64,000 bases of DNA, taken from the NCBI RefSeq assembly GCF_026017845.1, contig NZ_CP100416.1, positions 1,455,945 to 1,519,944 on the forward strand, written 5' to 3'. Position 1 is the stretch's first letter. The number at the start of each line of letters is the position of its first letter. Both the position numbers and the translations under genes were made by a program. Source of the DNA: Amycolatopsis mediterranei (GTDB lineage Bacteria; Actinomycetota; Actinomycetes; Mycobacteriales; Pseudonocardiaceae). Positions 8,796-19,474 of the stretch are shown in pieces. The notes under the pieces are model-generated. The model was not told the DNA's origin, searched no databases, and saw only the letters and a list, made by a program, of their open reading frames with translations.

Positions 8796-9125
8796 GTGGA
8801 CGGTTCGGGGTTTCACGTCGATGAGGGCGCGTACACGCGGTACGCGCGCGAAGTCGACCCGCTCGGTGAAGACGTCAAGGGTGCGGCCGAGAAGCACGTC
8901 GGCCCGCACGTGACGCTCGGCGGCCACGGCTTTTCCGAAATGGGCGGCGAGTCCGGCTTCTCCGGCGCCTACAGCGGCCGGATGCGGGCGTTGCAGGAGA
9001 AGCTGCACCGCGTCGGCGGCAGCTGGCGGCAGGTCGGCGAGGCCGCCCGGCAGACCGATCGCAACTACGCGGCGGTCGAGGGTGAGCACGGCGACGTCCT
9101 CCGGAGACTCGGTGGCGAGGCGTGA
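8796..9125 (+). CDS. EspC/WXG100-like small secreted-type protein
   Basis: The 109-residue helical protein has two helices and the stretch SWRQVGEAARQTDRNY, which matches the C-terminal helix of EspC-type (DUF2580-like) substrates linked to type VII secretion. GTG 8796 has GGGAGGG upstream. Its stop overlaps the NlpC/P60 gene start (GTGA). It probably acts as partner or targeting component for the following hydrolase. No ESX core genes (EccC, EccD) occur in the window, so secretion by that route is an inference. Confidence 0.7.
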   Translation: MDGSGFHVDEGAYTRYAREVDPLGEDVKGAAEKHVGPHVTLGGHGFSEMGGESGFSGAYSGRMRALQEKLHRVGGSWRQVGEAARQTDRNYAAVEGEHGDVLRRLGGEA

Positions 9126-10240
9126 CCGAGCACACCGATCACCTGGTCCGGCACGGCCTCGACACGACGAACCAGTTCGCGCACAAGCTGCGCCACGACC
9201 CCGTCGCCATCACCGGCGCGCGGGACGCGCACGTCGCACTGCGGACGTCGGTGGGCCGCACTCGTGACGTCGCTTCGGAGCAGCGCGTTTCGCTGGCTTC
9301 GGCCAGCTCCGGCTCGACGACCGACCGCGCCACGGCGACGTCGCAGAGCCTGGAGAAGGAGGTCCAGGACCTCCTCGACGAGAGCGCCGAGATCGAGAAG
9401 GCCGTCGCGGAGGCGGCCGAGACGCTGCACGTCGGCGAGATCAAGAACGACCAGGTCCGCGACCAGATCATCAAAGAGATCTCCGCGTCGATGAAGGCGC
9501 TCGAAGCGGTGAAGACCATCCAGCCGCCCGAGAGCCGCGGCGCCGCTTCGCGCGACATCCTGCTGAAGCTGCAGACCAAGATCAGCCAGCTGACGGGCCA
9601 GGCCGCGGCGTTCAGCGAGCAGACGATCAACGACCTGACCGCCATCGGCACCCGGCTCGGCGGCGACCAGTCGACGTCGGCTTCTTCGGCCGCTTCCCCG
9701 ACCAAGGTCGGGTCGTCGTTCAACAGCAACAGCGGGTACTCCGGCGGTTCGGACGGCGGCGGGGGAGGTGGTGGCGGCGGTGGCGGCGGTGGCGCCGTCC
9801 ACAAGCCGCGGCTGCCGGTCGCGATCCCGCCGCAGCCCGGCAGCGGCGTCGCGATCAACCTGCCCGGCGGCAAGCAGGTGATGGCGCCGAACGAAACCGC
9901 GGCGAAGGCCGTGCGCAACGCGCTTTCCCAGCTCGGCGTGCCGTACGTGTGGGGCGGCACCGCCCGCGGGGTCGGCCTCGACTGCAGCGGGCTGACCATG
10001 ACGTCGTACCAGGACGCCGGCTTGCAGCTGCCGCGGACGGCGGCGCAGCAGACGGTCGGGGCCGAGGTGCCCTCGATCGACCAGCTGCTGCCCGGCGACC
10101 TGGTGGTGTGGTCCGGGCACGTGGCGATGGTGATCGGCGACGGCCAGATGATCGAGGCGGGCGACCCGGTGCAGATCAGCAAGATCCGCACCACGAACGC
10201 CGGACAGTCGTTCATCGGCTTCTACCGGCCGACGGGGTGA
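9122..10240 (+). CDS. NlpC/P60 cell-wall hydrolase with helical N-terminal domain
   Basis: The 372-residue protein has a helical N-terminal half (residues 1-200, coiled-coil-like), a low-complexity Gly-rich linker (about 215-233) and a C-terminal NlpC/P60 peptidase domain: catalytic Cys in LDCSGLTM, His in WSGHVAMVIG, and the P-R-T-A substrate loop in LPRTAAQQ. This family cuts D-Glu-diaminopimelate bonds in peptidoglycan. No classical signal peptide is present, which with the EspC-like upstream gene suggests type VII export. GTG 9122 overlaps the preceding stop. Confidence 0.85.
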   Translation: MTEHTDHLVRHGLDTTNQFAHKLRHDPVAITGARDAHVALRTSVGRTRDVASEQRVSLASASSGSTTDRATATSQSLEKEVQDLLDESAEIEKAVAEAAETLHVGEIKNDQVRDQIIKEISASMKALEAVKTIQPPESRGAASRDILLKLQTKISQLTGQAAAFSEQTINDLTAIGTRLGGDQSTSASSAASPTKVGSSFNSNSGYSGGSDGGGGGGGGGGGGGAVHKPRLPVAIPPQPGSGVAINLPGGKQVMAPNETAAKAVRNALSQLGVPYVWGGTARGVGLDCSGLTMTSYQDAGLQLPRTAAQQTVGAEVPSIDQLLPGDLVVWSGHVAMVIGDGQMIEAGDPVQISKIRTTNAGQSFIGFYRPTG

Positions 10241-10243
10241 GCG

Positions 10244-10627
10244 GTGGCTGAATTCGACATCGACCTGGCGTCCGCGCGGATCGCCGAGCAGGCGGAACGC
10301 GCGGGCGCGGACGTTTCCGCGCGCCTGGCCCGCTCCGGCCCGGTGGTGGGCAAGGCGGAGGCCGACGGCATCGAGGTCCAGGTGGCGCCCGGCGGGTTGC
10401 TGACCGGCTTGTCGATTCACCGATCGGCGCTGCGGCACGGATCCGCGGTGCTCGCCGACCGGATCTTCGAGCTGGCCCAGCGCGCGACCCGCCGCGCGGG
10501 CGACCGGATGTACCACGCGCTCTCGCCCGTCGTCGACCGCGAACAGCTGGAAACCCTGGGCTACGAACCGATCCCGGACGACGACCCGGACGCCGAGACG
10601 TACTCGTACGGAGGAGGGCCGAGGTGA
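10244..10627 (+). CDS. YbaB-like protein of the EspC/NlpC operon (first copy)
   Basis: The 127-residue protein starts three bases after the NlpC/P60 stop. Its central part (GIEVQVAPGGLLTGLSIHRSA, then a long helix) has the beta-strand/helix pattern of YbaB/EbfC-type proteins, here with an acidic tail. Such genes sit beside EspC-like genes in many actinomycetes. Nucleoid binding is known for true EbfC, but this divergent form may instead act as a chaperone or scaffold. Its stop overlaps the next start (GTGA). Confidence 0.6.
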   Translation: MAEFDIDLASARIAEQAERAGADVSARLARSGPVVGKAEADGIEVQVAPGGLLTGLSIHRSALRHGSAVLADRIFELAQRATRRAGDRMYHALSPVVDREQLETLGYEPIPDDDPDAETYSYGGGPR

Positions 10628-11118
10628 TCACGACCCGTCAGCTGATCGCCCAGGCCCGGGCCCGCGAGGAGGCGATGGCCCGGGTGGAGGAGCTGCTCGC
10701 GTCGGCTTCCGGTACGGCCCACGACCTCGACGGCCAGGTCGAGGTGACGGTCGACGCCCGCGGGAAGCTCCTGCGGCTGTGGCTGGCCCCTTCGGCGGTG
10801 GAGCTGGGCGAGCGGCTGGGGCCGTTGGTGGTGGAGATCGCCCAGGCGGCGATGCGCGAGGCCACCCAGGACGGCTACAACAAGGTGGCCTTGCTGCTCG
10901 GCGAAGACATGACGGCCATGATCGAGCAGATGACCGGCGTGCCGGCGCCGGCCCGGGCGGAGGACGACGACCCGGGCATGACGGTCGAGGAGTTCCAGCG
11001 GCAGCGGGCCGAGCGGCTGGGGGCTGCGCCGCCCGAACCCGAGCCCGCTTCGAGCGTCGAGGACGAGGACGCGTACTGGGAGTCCTTCGATCCGGCTTCG
11101 CTGCGCTCGGACCGCTAA
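10624..11118 (+). CDS. YbaB/EbfC-like protein (second copy)
   Basis: The 164-residue protein has an N-terminal helix, the strand pair GQVEVTVDARGKLLRLWL, and a second helix, giving a YbaB/EbfC-like fold, then an acidic Pro/Glu-rich tail ending near ESFDPASLRSDR. GTG 10624 overlaps the previous stop. Its TAA (11116-11118) overlaps the TAG of the converging pobA-like gene (complement of 11115-11117). The final member of the four-gene operon; function uncertain. Confidence 0.62.
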   Translation: MITTRQLIAQARAREEAMARVEELLASASGTAHDLDGQVEVTVDARGKLLRLWLAPSAVELGERLGPLVVEIAQAAMREATQDGYNKVALLLGEDMTAMIEQMTGVPAPARAEDDDPGMTVEEFQRQRAERLGAAPPEPEPASSVEDEDAYWESFDPASLRSDR

Positions 11119-12257
11119 GCGACCCCGGCCATGAACTCGGCGAAGAGGCGGCCCGCCGCGGCCGAGGTGAACTGGCGTTCCAGCTCCGCACGAGCGACCC
11201 GCTTGCGGAACTCTCCCGCGTAGGAGGCGTCACCGGCGTCGTGCATGATGTCGGTGATCCACGCCGCGAAGGCCTGGTAGTTCCAGACGTGGCTCAGGCA
11301 CGTTTCGGAATAGCTGTCGAGCAGGCTCGGATCGTTCTCCTTCGCCTGCCGGATGACGCCGCGCGCGAAGACCTCGGCGTCGAACAGAGCGAGGTGGATT
11401 CCCTTGGCGCTCATCGGCGGAACGATGTGCGCCGCGTCCCCGAGCAGGTGGAGCTTGCCGCTCTGCATCGGACTGTGGACCACGTTCCGCAGCGGCACCA
11501 GCCGCTTGTCGGCGATCCGGCCGGACGCGACCGGCCGGCCGAACCGGGCTTCCAGCTCGCTCCAGACGCGCTCGTCCGGCCACTGCGCGAGGTCGTCGTC
11601 GAGCGCGCACTGGAGGTAGGTGCGGCTGGCGTGCGGGCCGCGGGGGAGCATCCCCGCGAGGCCGCGGGAATGGATCGCCATGCCCGACGGGTTCGCGGGC
11701 ACCTCGGCCAGGACGCTCAGCCAGGCGTAGCCGTATTCGCGCGAGTACCGGGTGAGGACGCCGGCGGGGAACGCGGTCCGGCTGACCCCGCGGTCGCCGT
11801 CGCAGCCGGCGATGAAGCCGGCAGTGACGACGTTGTCCCCGTAGCGCACGACGGGGTGCTCGAGGTTTTCCAGAGTGATGCTGTCGGCCTCGAACCGGAG
11901 GTCGCCGCCGGCGCGGAGGAAGGCGTCCGTGAGGTTCCGGACGAGGACCTGCTGGGGAAGGAAGACGCTGTCGTTGTCGTCGGCGGAGAAGTCGATCGGC
12001 AGCTCCTCGCCGTCGAGGAAGAAACCGGCGTCGACCTCGGTCGGGGCGTCGTGCGCCAGCACCTCTTCGAGCCCCCACTCGCGGAACATGCGGACGCCGC
12101 GGCTGTCGATGGTCCCGGCTCGTTGCCGCTGCTCGACGTGCTCCCGGCCGTACTTCTCGAGGATGACGCAGTCGATCCCGTTGCGCAGCAGGATGTTCCC
12201 GAGGGTGAGCCCGGCGACCCCGGCCCCGACGATGACGACGGTGGTGTGTTCGGTCAT
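11115..12257 (-). CDS. pobA: 4-hydroxybenzoate 3-monooxygenase-like flavoprotein
   Basis: The 380-residue protein has the FAD-binding Rossmann motif GAGVAGLTLG at its N-terminus, the DG motif in CDGDRGVSR, and the GD motif GDAAHIVPP, all typical for class A flavoprotein aromatic hydroxylases. The sequence from REHVEQRQRAG onward and the length match PobA, which converts 4-hydroxybenzoate to protocatechuate. The ATG at 12257 is chosen over an upstream GTG because the Rossmann strand starts six residues later. An AraC-family regulator gene lies upstream on the same strand, as in several pob loci. No protocatechuate ring-cleavage genes are nearby; the precise substrate is therefore not certain. 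Confidence 0.82.
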   Translation of the reverse strand: MTEHTTVVIVGAGVAGLTLGNILLRNGIDCVILEKYGREHVEQRQRAGTIDSRGVRMFREWGLEEVLAHDAPTEVDAGFFLDGEELPIDFSADDNDSVFLPQQVLVRNLTDAFLRAGGDLRFEADSITLENLEHPVVRYGDNVVTAGFIAGCDGDRGVSRTAFPAGVLTRYSREYGYAWLSVLAEVPANPSGMAIHSRGLAGMLPRGPHASRTYLQCALDDDLAQWPDERVWSELEARFGRPVASGRIADKRLVPLRNVVHSPMQSGKLHLLGDAAHIVPPMSAKGIHLALFDAEVFARGVIRQAKENDPSLLDSYSETCLSHVWNYQAFAAWITDIMHDAGDASYAGEFRKRVARAELERQFTSAAAGRLFAEFMAGVA

Positions 12258-12306
12258 GGCTCCACTGTGGCTCCGGCGGCGGCCACCACCCACCGGGGAA
12301 CGGACA

Positions 12307-12325
12307 GCGGGTACCGGAAACCCGC
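12307..12325 (-). terminator. Hairpin after the AraC regulator gene
   Basis: A perfect 6-bp stem (GCGGGT 12307-12312, ACCCGC 12320-12325) with a 7-base loop sits five bases beyond the AraC stop codon. It may separate araC transcription from the pobA-like gene. Confidence 0.45.
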
Positions 12326-12329
12326 CAAT

Positions 12330-13100
12330 TCACCGCGGCCGGTTCAGCCCGGCCTGGTACCGGCCGGGTGTCCGGCCGACGACCTCGGTGAAGGCGTCGA
12401 TGAAGCTCGACGGGTTGGACCACCCGCACGCCATCGCGGTGTCGGTCACGGACCGGCCTTCGGTCAGGTGGACCAGGGCGTGGTGGATGCGCAGGATGGT
12501 CCGCCAGCGGAGGAAGCTCATGCCGAGCTCCGCCTGGAACAGGCGGTTGAGGGTGCGTTCGCTCGCCCCGGCCGCCCGGCCCAGTTCGGCCAGGGTCGTG
12601 GTCCGCGCGGGCTCGGCGTGCAGGAGGTCGGTGGCGGTGCGCAGCCGGTCGTCGCGGGGTTCGGGCAGGTGCAGGGCCTGTTCCGGCGGGCAAGCGAGCT
12701 CGTCGATCACGACGGCGCGCAGCCGCCGGTGCGCGCCGGGCTTGCTCTCCCGCGGGTCGGTCAGCGCCAGGAGGGCCTCTCGCAGGAGCGGGCTCACCGC
12801 GAACACGCCGGGGTGGGCGAGGAGCTCGCCGCACAGGCCGGCCGGGATGACGACGAGCCGGAAGTCGGTCCGGCCGTAGCAGCGGTGGGAGTGGTCGAAC
12901 CCGGGCGGCGTCCACGTGACCCGGTCGGCGGGGGCGACCCAGGTCCCGAGCGCGGTGGTCGTGGCGAAGCCGCCGGCGGCCGCGTACACCAGCTGGCCGT
13001 CGGCGTGGCGGTGGGTGCCGAGGTGGAAGCCGTGCGGCAGCCGGCCTTTCCCCTCCGGTGTCGCCCCGGGAGGAGGAGTGAGGTGGCGGGTTTCCGGCAT
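12330..13100 (-). CDS. AraC family transcriptional regulator
   Basis: The 256-residue protein has an N-terminal cupin-type sensor region (HADGQLVYAAAGG) and a C-terminal double helix-turn-helix: LAELGRAAGASERTLNRLF and the second helix with MACGWSNPSSFIDAF, ending in RTPGRYQ. It probably controls the downstream PobA-like gene. A TAGGCT element lies eight bases before the ATG, suggesting leaderless expression. Effector unknown. Confidence 0.88.
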   Translation of the reverse strand: MPETRHLTPPPGATPEGKGRLPHGFHLGTHRHADGQLVYAAAGGFATTTALGTWVAPADRVTWTPPGFDHSHRCYGRTDFRLVVIPAGLCGELLAHPGVFAVSPLLREALLALTDPRESKPGAHRRLRAVVIDELACPPEQALHLPEPRDDRLRTATDLLHAEPARTTTLAELGRAAGASERTLNRLFQAELGMSFLRWRTILRIHHALVHLTEGRSVTDTAMACGWSNPSSFIDAFTEVVGRTPGRYQAGLNRPR

Positions 13101-13137
13101 CGATCCCGAGCCTACCGGGGAAGCGACGCGGTGGCCC

Positions 13138-13629
13138 TCATCCCCATTGGGCCGTCGAGTTCGCGCCGTCCAGGGATTCGCGGATGATGTCCGCGTGGCC
13201 GGCGTGCTGGGCCGTCTCGTGGATCAGGTGCAGCACGATCCGGCGGGCCGACCAGAACTGCGGTTCCGGGGGTGACCACGGTGTGGCCGGCAGCTGCACC
13301 TCGATGTCCAGTGAAGGCAGCGAAGCCACGTACTCGTCCGTCGCGGCGGCGGCCTCCGCGTAAGCCGCGAGCCAGTGGGACAGCGTTTCGCTCATCGTGT
13401 ACTGGTACGTGTCCAGCATGCCGTCCGGCAGCGAGCCGTCGGCCGTCCGCAGGACTTGCAGCCACAGGCGCTCGCCCGTGGCCAGGTGGCGGATCAAGCC
13501 GCCCAGGGTCAGCTCGCTGACCGTCGTGCGCTTGGCCGCGTCGGCGTCCGTGAGGTCGCGCACCGGGATCAGCAAGCGTTTGCGGGCTTCGGCCAAGAGG
13601 CCCAGGAGGTCTTCGTGTTCGCGCGTCAT
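13138..13629 (-). CDS. DinB family (DUF664-like) protein
   Basis: The 163-residue four-helix protein has His residues in the DinB metal-site arrangement: GGLIRHLATGERLW, and HETAQHAGHADIIRES near the C-terminus. This group includes mycothiol- or bacillithiol-dependent transferases, but many members have no assigned role. A TACGGT element six bases before the ATG suggests leaderless transcription. It lies upstream of the AraC gene on the same strand with a 37-base gap. Confidence 0.82.
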   Translation of the reverse strand: MTREHEDLLGLLAEARKRLLIPVRDLTDADAAKRTTVSELTLGGLIRHLATGERLWLQVLRTADGSLPDGMLDTYQYTMSETLSHWLAAYAEAAAATDEYVASLPSLDIEVQLPATPWSPPEPQFWSARRIVLHLIHETAQHAGHADIIRESLDGANSTAQWG

Positions 13630-13708
13630 GACGACACCGTAAGACCGAATTAGGCCAGTTCCCGGCCGGAACCGGCGGTCCCGCTGAGCGGAAACCGAGT
13701 TCGGGCAG

Positions 13709-13720
13709 AGGTCTGGACCA
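13709..13720 (+). promoter_or_regulatory. DasR (dre)-like site upstream of the GH3 gene
   Basis: AGGTCTGGACCA resembles the core of the dre operator (consensus ACTGGTCTAGACCACT), matching about 12 of 16 positions over 13707-13722. It lies about 65 bases before the GH3 start. DasR represses chitin/GlcNAc and secreted hydrolase genes in actinomycetes. Assignment is by similarity only. Confidence 0.5.
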
Positions 13721-13783
13721 ACCCCTAACGGCTATGTATTAATTCAAGGCGTGAATTTTGGTCTCTCGACGAGGAGGACCCGG

Positions 13784-15616
<1,833 letters not shown>

Positions 15617-15644
15617 TCCCGTTCCCCACCGGAAAGGTCCGCCC

Positions 15645-16916
15645 ATGAGATCCCGCCGTCCGCTGCTCCGGATCCTGGCCTTCTTCGCCGCCTGCCTGGG
15701 GTTGAGCCTGGGCGCTCCGCCCGTGCACGCCGCGACCCCGTTCAAGGTTCTGGCGTTCTACAGCGGCACGTACGACGCCGCGCACATCAGCTTCGAGAAG
15801 GAAGCGAACGTCTGGTTCCCGCAGCAGGCGGCGGCCAACGGCTTCACCTACACCGCGACGACCAACTGGAACCAGCTCACCACCCTCACCCCGGACCAGT
15901 ACCAGGTGGTGCTGTTCCTCGACGACCAGCCGCAGTCGCAGGCGCAGTTCCAGGGCTTCCAGCGGTACATGCAGGCCGGCGGCGCGTTCTTCGGCTTCCA
16001 CGTCACCGCCTACAACGACAGCTCGACGCCGTCGTACGCGAACTGGTTCCACAACGACTTCCTCGGCACCGGCCGGTTCACGTCGAACACGTGGGGCCCG
16101 ACGCCGGAGACCCTGAAGATCGAGAACCGCACGCACCCGTCGACGGTGAACCTGCCGGCGACGATCCGGTCGTCGACGTCGGAGTGGTACGCGTGGCAGA
16201 ACGACCTGCGCCAGAACGGCAACATCACCATCCTGGCGTCGATGGACTCCGCCACCTTCCCGATCGGCACCGACCCGAACCAGACCTGGTACAGCGGCTA
16301 CTACCCGATCGCGTGGACGAACAAGAACTACAAGATGCTCTACGCCAACTTCGGCCACAACGCGATGAACTACGAGACGAACACCGCGCTGTCCTCGACG
16401 TTCGAGAGTGCCGACCAGAACCGGTTCGTGCTCGACGGCCTGAAGTGGCTCGGCGGCGGCTCGACCGGGCCGACCGACCCGGGCACGATCGACCCCGCGG
16501 CCTTCTACGCGGTGACGAACAAGGCGTCCGGCAAGTGCGTCGACGCCCGCGCGGCCGGCAGCGCCAACGGCACGGTGATCCAGCAGTACACCTGCAACGG
16601 CACCGCGGCCCAGCAGTACCAGTTCGCCCCGACCAGCGGCGGCTACGACCGGATCAACAACCGGACGAACCCGGCCGAGGTCATCGACGTCACCGACGTC
16701 TCGACCGCGGACAACGCCGGGCTGCAGCTGTGGTCCTACAGCGGCGGCGGCAACCAGCAGTGGCAGCCGGTGTCCGAGGGCGGCGGCTACTACCACTTCG
16801 TCGCCCGCCACAGCGGCAAGTGCCTGACCGTGCCGGGCTCGTCCACCGCGGACAGCGTCCAGCTGGTCCAGGCGGCCTGCAGCGGCAGCGCCGCTCAGTC
16901 GTTCAAGGTCGCCTAG
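15645..16916 (+). CDS. Secreted ThuA-domain protein with ricin-type lectin domain
   Basis: The 423-residue protein has a signal peptide (ending PPVHAATP), a ThuA-like glutamine-amidotransferase-fold domain (residues about 33-265; GGAFFGFHVTAY, NFGHNAMNYE) and a C-terminal ricin-B beta-trefoil with QxW-type repeats (residues about 290-423; SGKCVDAR, QQWQPV, SGKCLTV). The lectin domain should bind glycans. ThuA proteins are linked to trehalose and sugar metabolism, but the chemistry of secreted forms is unclear. It is probably co-transcribed with the GH3 gene, and a ribosome site (GGAAAGG) precedes the ATG. Confidence 0.88.
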   Translation: MRSRRPLLRILAFFAACLGLSLGAPPVHAATPFKVLAFYSGTYDAAHISFEKEANVWFPQQAAANGFTYTATTNWNQLTTLTPDQYQVVLFLDDQPQSQAQFQGFQRYMQAGGAFFGFHVTAYNDSSTPSYANWFHNDFLGTGRFTSNTWGPTPETLKIENRTHPSTVNLPATIRSSTSEWYAWQNDLRQNGNITILASMDSATFPIGTDPNQTWYSGYYPIAWTNKNYKMLYANFGHNAMNYETNTALSSTFESADQNRFVLDGLKWLGGGSTGPTDPGTIDPAAFYAVTNKASGKCVDARAAGSANGTVIQQYTCNGTAAQQYQFAPTSGGYDRINNRTNPAEVIDVTDVSTADNAGLQLWSYSGGGNQQWQPVSEGGGYYHFVARHSGKCLTVPGSSTADSVQLVQAACSGSAAQSFKVA

Positions 16917-16921
16917 CCGGG

Positions 16922-16957
16922 CCGTGCGGGGCCACCTGCCGAGGTGGCCCCGCACGG
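16922..16957. terminator. Perfect 16-bp bidirectional terminator hairpin
   Basis: 16922-16937 and 16942-16957 are exact reverse complements with a 4-base GCCG loop. The hairpin fills the gap between the converging ThuA-ricin and parC genes and ends one base before the parC stop codon. It has no U tract, as is common in actinomycetes. Confidence 0.85.
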
Positions 16958-16958
16958 A

Positions 16959-19445
16959 TCAGCCGCGTTCGACGAGGTGGCCCACCACGTCCGGGCCGGG
17001 GTGGGCGTGGCCAGAGCCGTCGCGGCGGACGTCGATCTCCGGCAGTTCCACCGGGTCGCCGTTGCGCGCCGCGGCCGCCGGGCGCGGGCCGATCCACGCC
17101 ACCCGCAACGCCGTTTCGCCCTTGAGGAACCGCTGGGCGCGGACGCCGCCGGTCGCGCGGCCCTTCGCCGGGTACTCGCTGAACGGCGTCACCTTCACGC
17201 TCAGGCCCGTCGCGGTGATCACCATCGGCTCGCCGTGCTCGTCGTCGTCCGTGCGGACCGCGCCGAAGAACACCACCGAAGCGTCGCCGCTCAGGTTCAT
17301 GCCCGCCATGCCGCCGCCCTTCAGGCCCTGCGGGCGGACCAGGGACGCCGCGTACTTCAGCAGTGATGCCTCCGACGACACGAACGCCAGCGTCTCCGAG
17401 CCGTCCGTCAGCCAGGTCGCGCCGACGACCTCGTCGCCGTCCTTCAACGAGATCACCTCGAACTCGTCCGAGCGGACCGGCCACTCCGGCGAACAGATCT
17501 TCACGACGCCGGCCCGGGTGCCGAGCGCCAGGCCCGGCGAGCCCGCCGCCTGCTCGCCCAGCGGCGCGATCCCGACGACCGTCTCGCCCTTCTCCAGCGG
17601 CACCAGTTCCTTCGCCGCCATGCCGCCGCGCAGCGACACCGTGCCCGCCTGCTCGGGCAGCACCGGCAGCGGCAGCACGTCGGTCTTGAACGCCCGGCCG
17701 CGGCTGGTCACCAGCAGGATCTGCCCGCGCGCGGTCGTGTGGACCAGGGCCGCCACCGCGTCGTGCTTCACGCGGCCGTTGCGGCGACGGGTCTCGGTCG
17801 CTTCCTCGGACTCGGCCGCGGTGCGCGCCACCAGCCCGGTCGCCGACAGGATCACCTGGCACGGGTCGTCCGCGACTTCGAGGGGCCCGGACGGCTTCGA
17901 CGCGGCCAGGACCTCCTTCAGGTCGCCGTCGATCAGCGCGGTGCGGCGCTCGGTCGGGAAGTCCTTCGCGATCTTCGCCAGCTCCGCCGAGACGAGCTTC
18001 TTGAGCACCGACTCGTCGTCGAGGATCTTGGACAGCTCGGCGATCTCCTCGCGCAGCCGCTCCTGCTCCGACTCCAGCTCCAGCCGGTCGTACTTGGTCA
18101 GCCGGCGCAGCGGCGTGTCCAGGATGTACGTCGCCTGGATCTCCGACAGCTTGAAGCGCGTCATCAGGCCGTCCTTCGCGGCCTGCGCGTTCTCGCTTTC
18201 GCGGATGAGCCGGATCACCTTGTCGATGTTCAGCAGCGCGATCAGCAGGCCGTCGACCAGGTGCAGGCGCTCTTCACGTTTGCGGCGCCGGTACTTCGTG
18301 CGCCGCGTGACGACGTCGTAGCGGTGGCGGAGGAAGACCTCCAGGAGTTCCTTCAGGCCCAGGGTCTGCGGCTGGCCGTCGACGAGGACCAGGTTGTTGA
18401 TGCCGAACGACTGCTCCAGCGGGGTCAGCCGGTAGAGGTCGGCGAGCAGCGCCTGCGGGTTGACGCCGACCTTGCACTCGATGACCAGCCGCGTGCCGTT
18501 CTCGCGGTCGGTGAGGTCCTTGACGTCGGCGATGCCGGTGAGCCGCTTGGACTTGTTGACCTCGTCGGTGATCTTCTCGATCACCTTCTCCGGCCCGACG
18601 CCGTAGGGCAGCTCGGTGACGGTGATCGCCTGCCGCCCGCGGCTGCCCTCCAGGGGCCCGGTCTCGCAGTTCGCCCGCATCCGGACGACGCCGCGGCCGG
18701 TCTCGTACGCGCGGCGGACCTCGTCGAGGCCCAGGAGGCTGCCGCCGGTCGGCAGGTCGGGGCCGGGCACGAACTCCATCAGCTTGTCGAGCGTCGCCGA
18801 GGGGTGTGTGATCAGCCACCGCGCCGCGGCGATGACCTCGCCGAGGTTGTGCGGGATCATGTTGGTCGCCATCCCGACCGCGATCCCGGAGGTGCCGTTG
18901 ACCAGCAGGTTCGGGAACGCCGCCGGCAGCACGGACGGCTCTTCGAGCGAACCGTCGTAGTTCGGCCGGAAGTCGACGGTGTCCTCGCCGAGCTCGCCGA
19001 CCAGCTGCATCGCTTCGGGCGACATCCGGGCTTCCGTGTATCGGCTCGCGGCCGGTCCGTCGTCTGGGCTACCGAAGTTGCCGTGGCCGTCGATCAGCGG
19101 GACGTTCAGCGAGAAGTCCTGCGCCAGCCGCACCATCGCGTCGTAGATCGCGACGTCGCCGTGCGGGTGGTACTTGCCCATCACGTCGCCGACCACGCGT
19201 GACGACTTCACGTACGCGTGCGTCGGGCGGTAGCCGTTCTCGTTCATCGAGTACAGGATCCGGCGGTGCACCGGCTTGAGCCCGTCCCGTGCGTCCGGCA
19301 GGGCGCGCGAGTGGATGACCGAGTACGCGTACTCCAGGTACGAGTCTTCGATCTCCGTCTTCAGCGGGTTCTCGAAGACCTGCGCCCCGGCGGCGTCGAA
19401 CGCGCTCGGATCGACCTTGGTGGTGGTGCCCTTGCGGCGTGCCAC
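16959..19445 (-). CDS. parC: DNA topoisomerase IV-type subunit A
   Basis: The 828-residue protein has the GyrA/ParC breakage-reunion domain: [35 protein letters not shown], and the catalytic Tyr in [10 protein letters not shown] (near residue 130). The C-terminal domain has degenerate beta-pinwheel blades ([25 protein letters not shown]) and no obvious GyrA-box (QRRGGKG). With the upstream parE gene it forms a decatenating type II enzyme; actinomycetes such as Streptomyces carry such a pair besides gyrase. GTG 19445 has an AAGGAG ribosome site and lies 29 bases after parE. Confidence 0.9.
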   Translation of the reverse strand: MARRKGTTTKVDPSAFDAAGAQVFENPLKTEIEDSYLEYAYSVIHSRALPDARDGLKPVHRRILYSMNENGYRPTHAYVKSSRVVGDVMGKYHPHGDVAIYDAMVRLAQDFSLNVPLIDGHGNFGSPDDGPAASRYTEARMSPEAMQLVGELGEDTVDFRPNYDGSLEEPSVLPAAFPNLLVNGTSGIAVGMATNMIPHNLGEVIAAARWLITHPSATLDKLMEFVPGPDLPTGGSLLGLDEVRRAYETGRGVVRMRANCETGPLEGSRGRQAITVTELPYGVGPEKVIEKITDEVNKSKRLTGIADVKDLTDRENGTRLVIECKVGVNPQALLADLYRLTPLEQSFGINNLVLVDGQPQTLGLKELLEVFLRHRYDVVTRRTKYRRRKREERLHLVDGLLIALLNIDKVIRLIRESENAQAAKDGLMTRFKLSEIQATYILDTPLRRLTKYDRLELESEQERLREEIAELSKILDDESVLKKLVSAELAKIAKDFPTERRTALIDGDLKEVLAASKPSGPLEVADDPCQVILSATGLVARTAAESEEATETRRRNGRVKHDAVAALVHTTARGQILLVTSRGRAFKTDVLPLPVLPEQAGTVSLRGGMAAKELVPLEKGETVVGIAPLGEQAAGSPGLALGTRAGVVKICSPEWPVRSDEFEVISLKDGDEVVGATWLTDGSETLAFVSSEASLLKYAASLVRPQGLKGGGMAGMNLSGDASVVFFGAVRTDDDEHGEPMVITATGLSVKVTPFSEYPAKGRATGGVRAQRFLKGETALRVAWIGPRPAAAARNGDPVELPEIDVRRDGSGHAHPGPDVVGHLVERG

Positions 19446-19474
19446 GGCAGAACTCCTTGGTAGCTACGAAAAAC

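Noticed and set aside
13751-13783. GTG 13751 as start of the GH3 protein
   Set aside because: No ribosome site precedes it, whereas ATG 13784 has GAGGAGG at good distance and begins a standard signal peptide.
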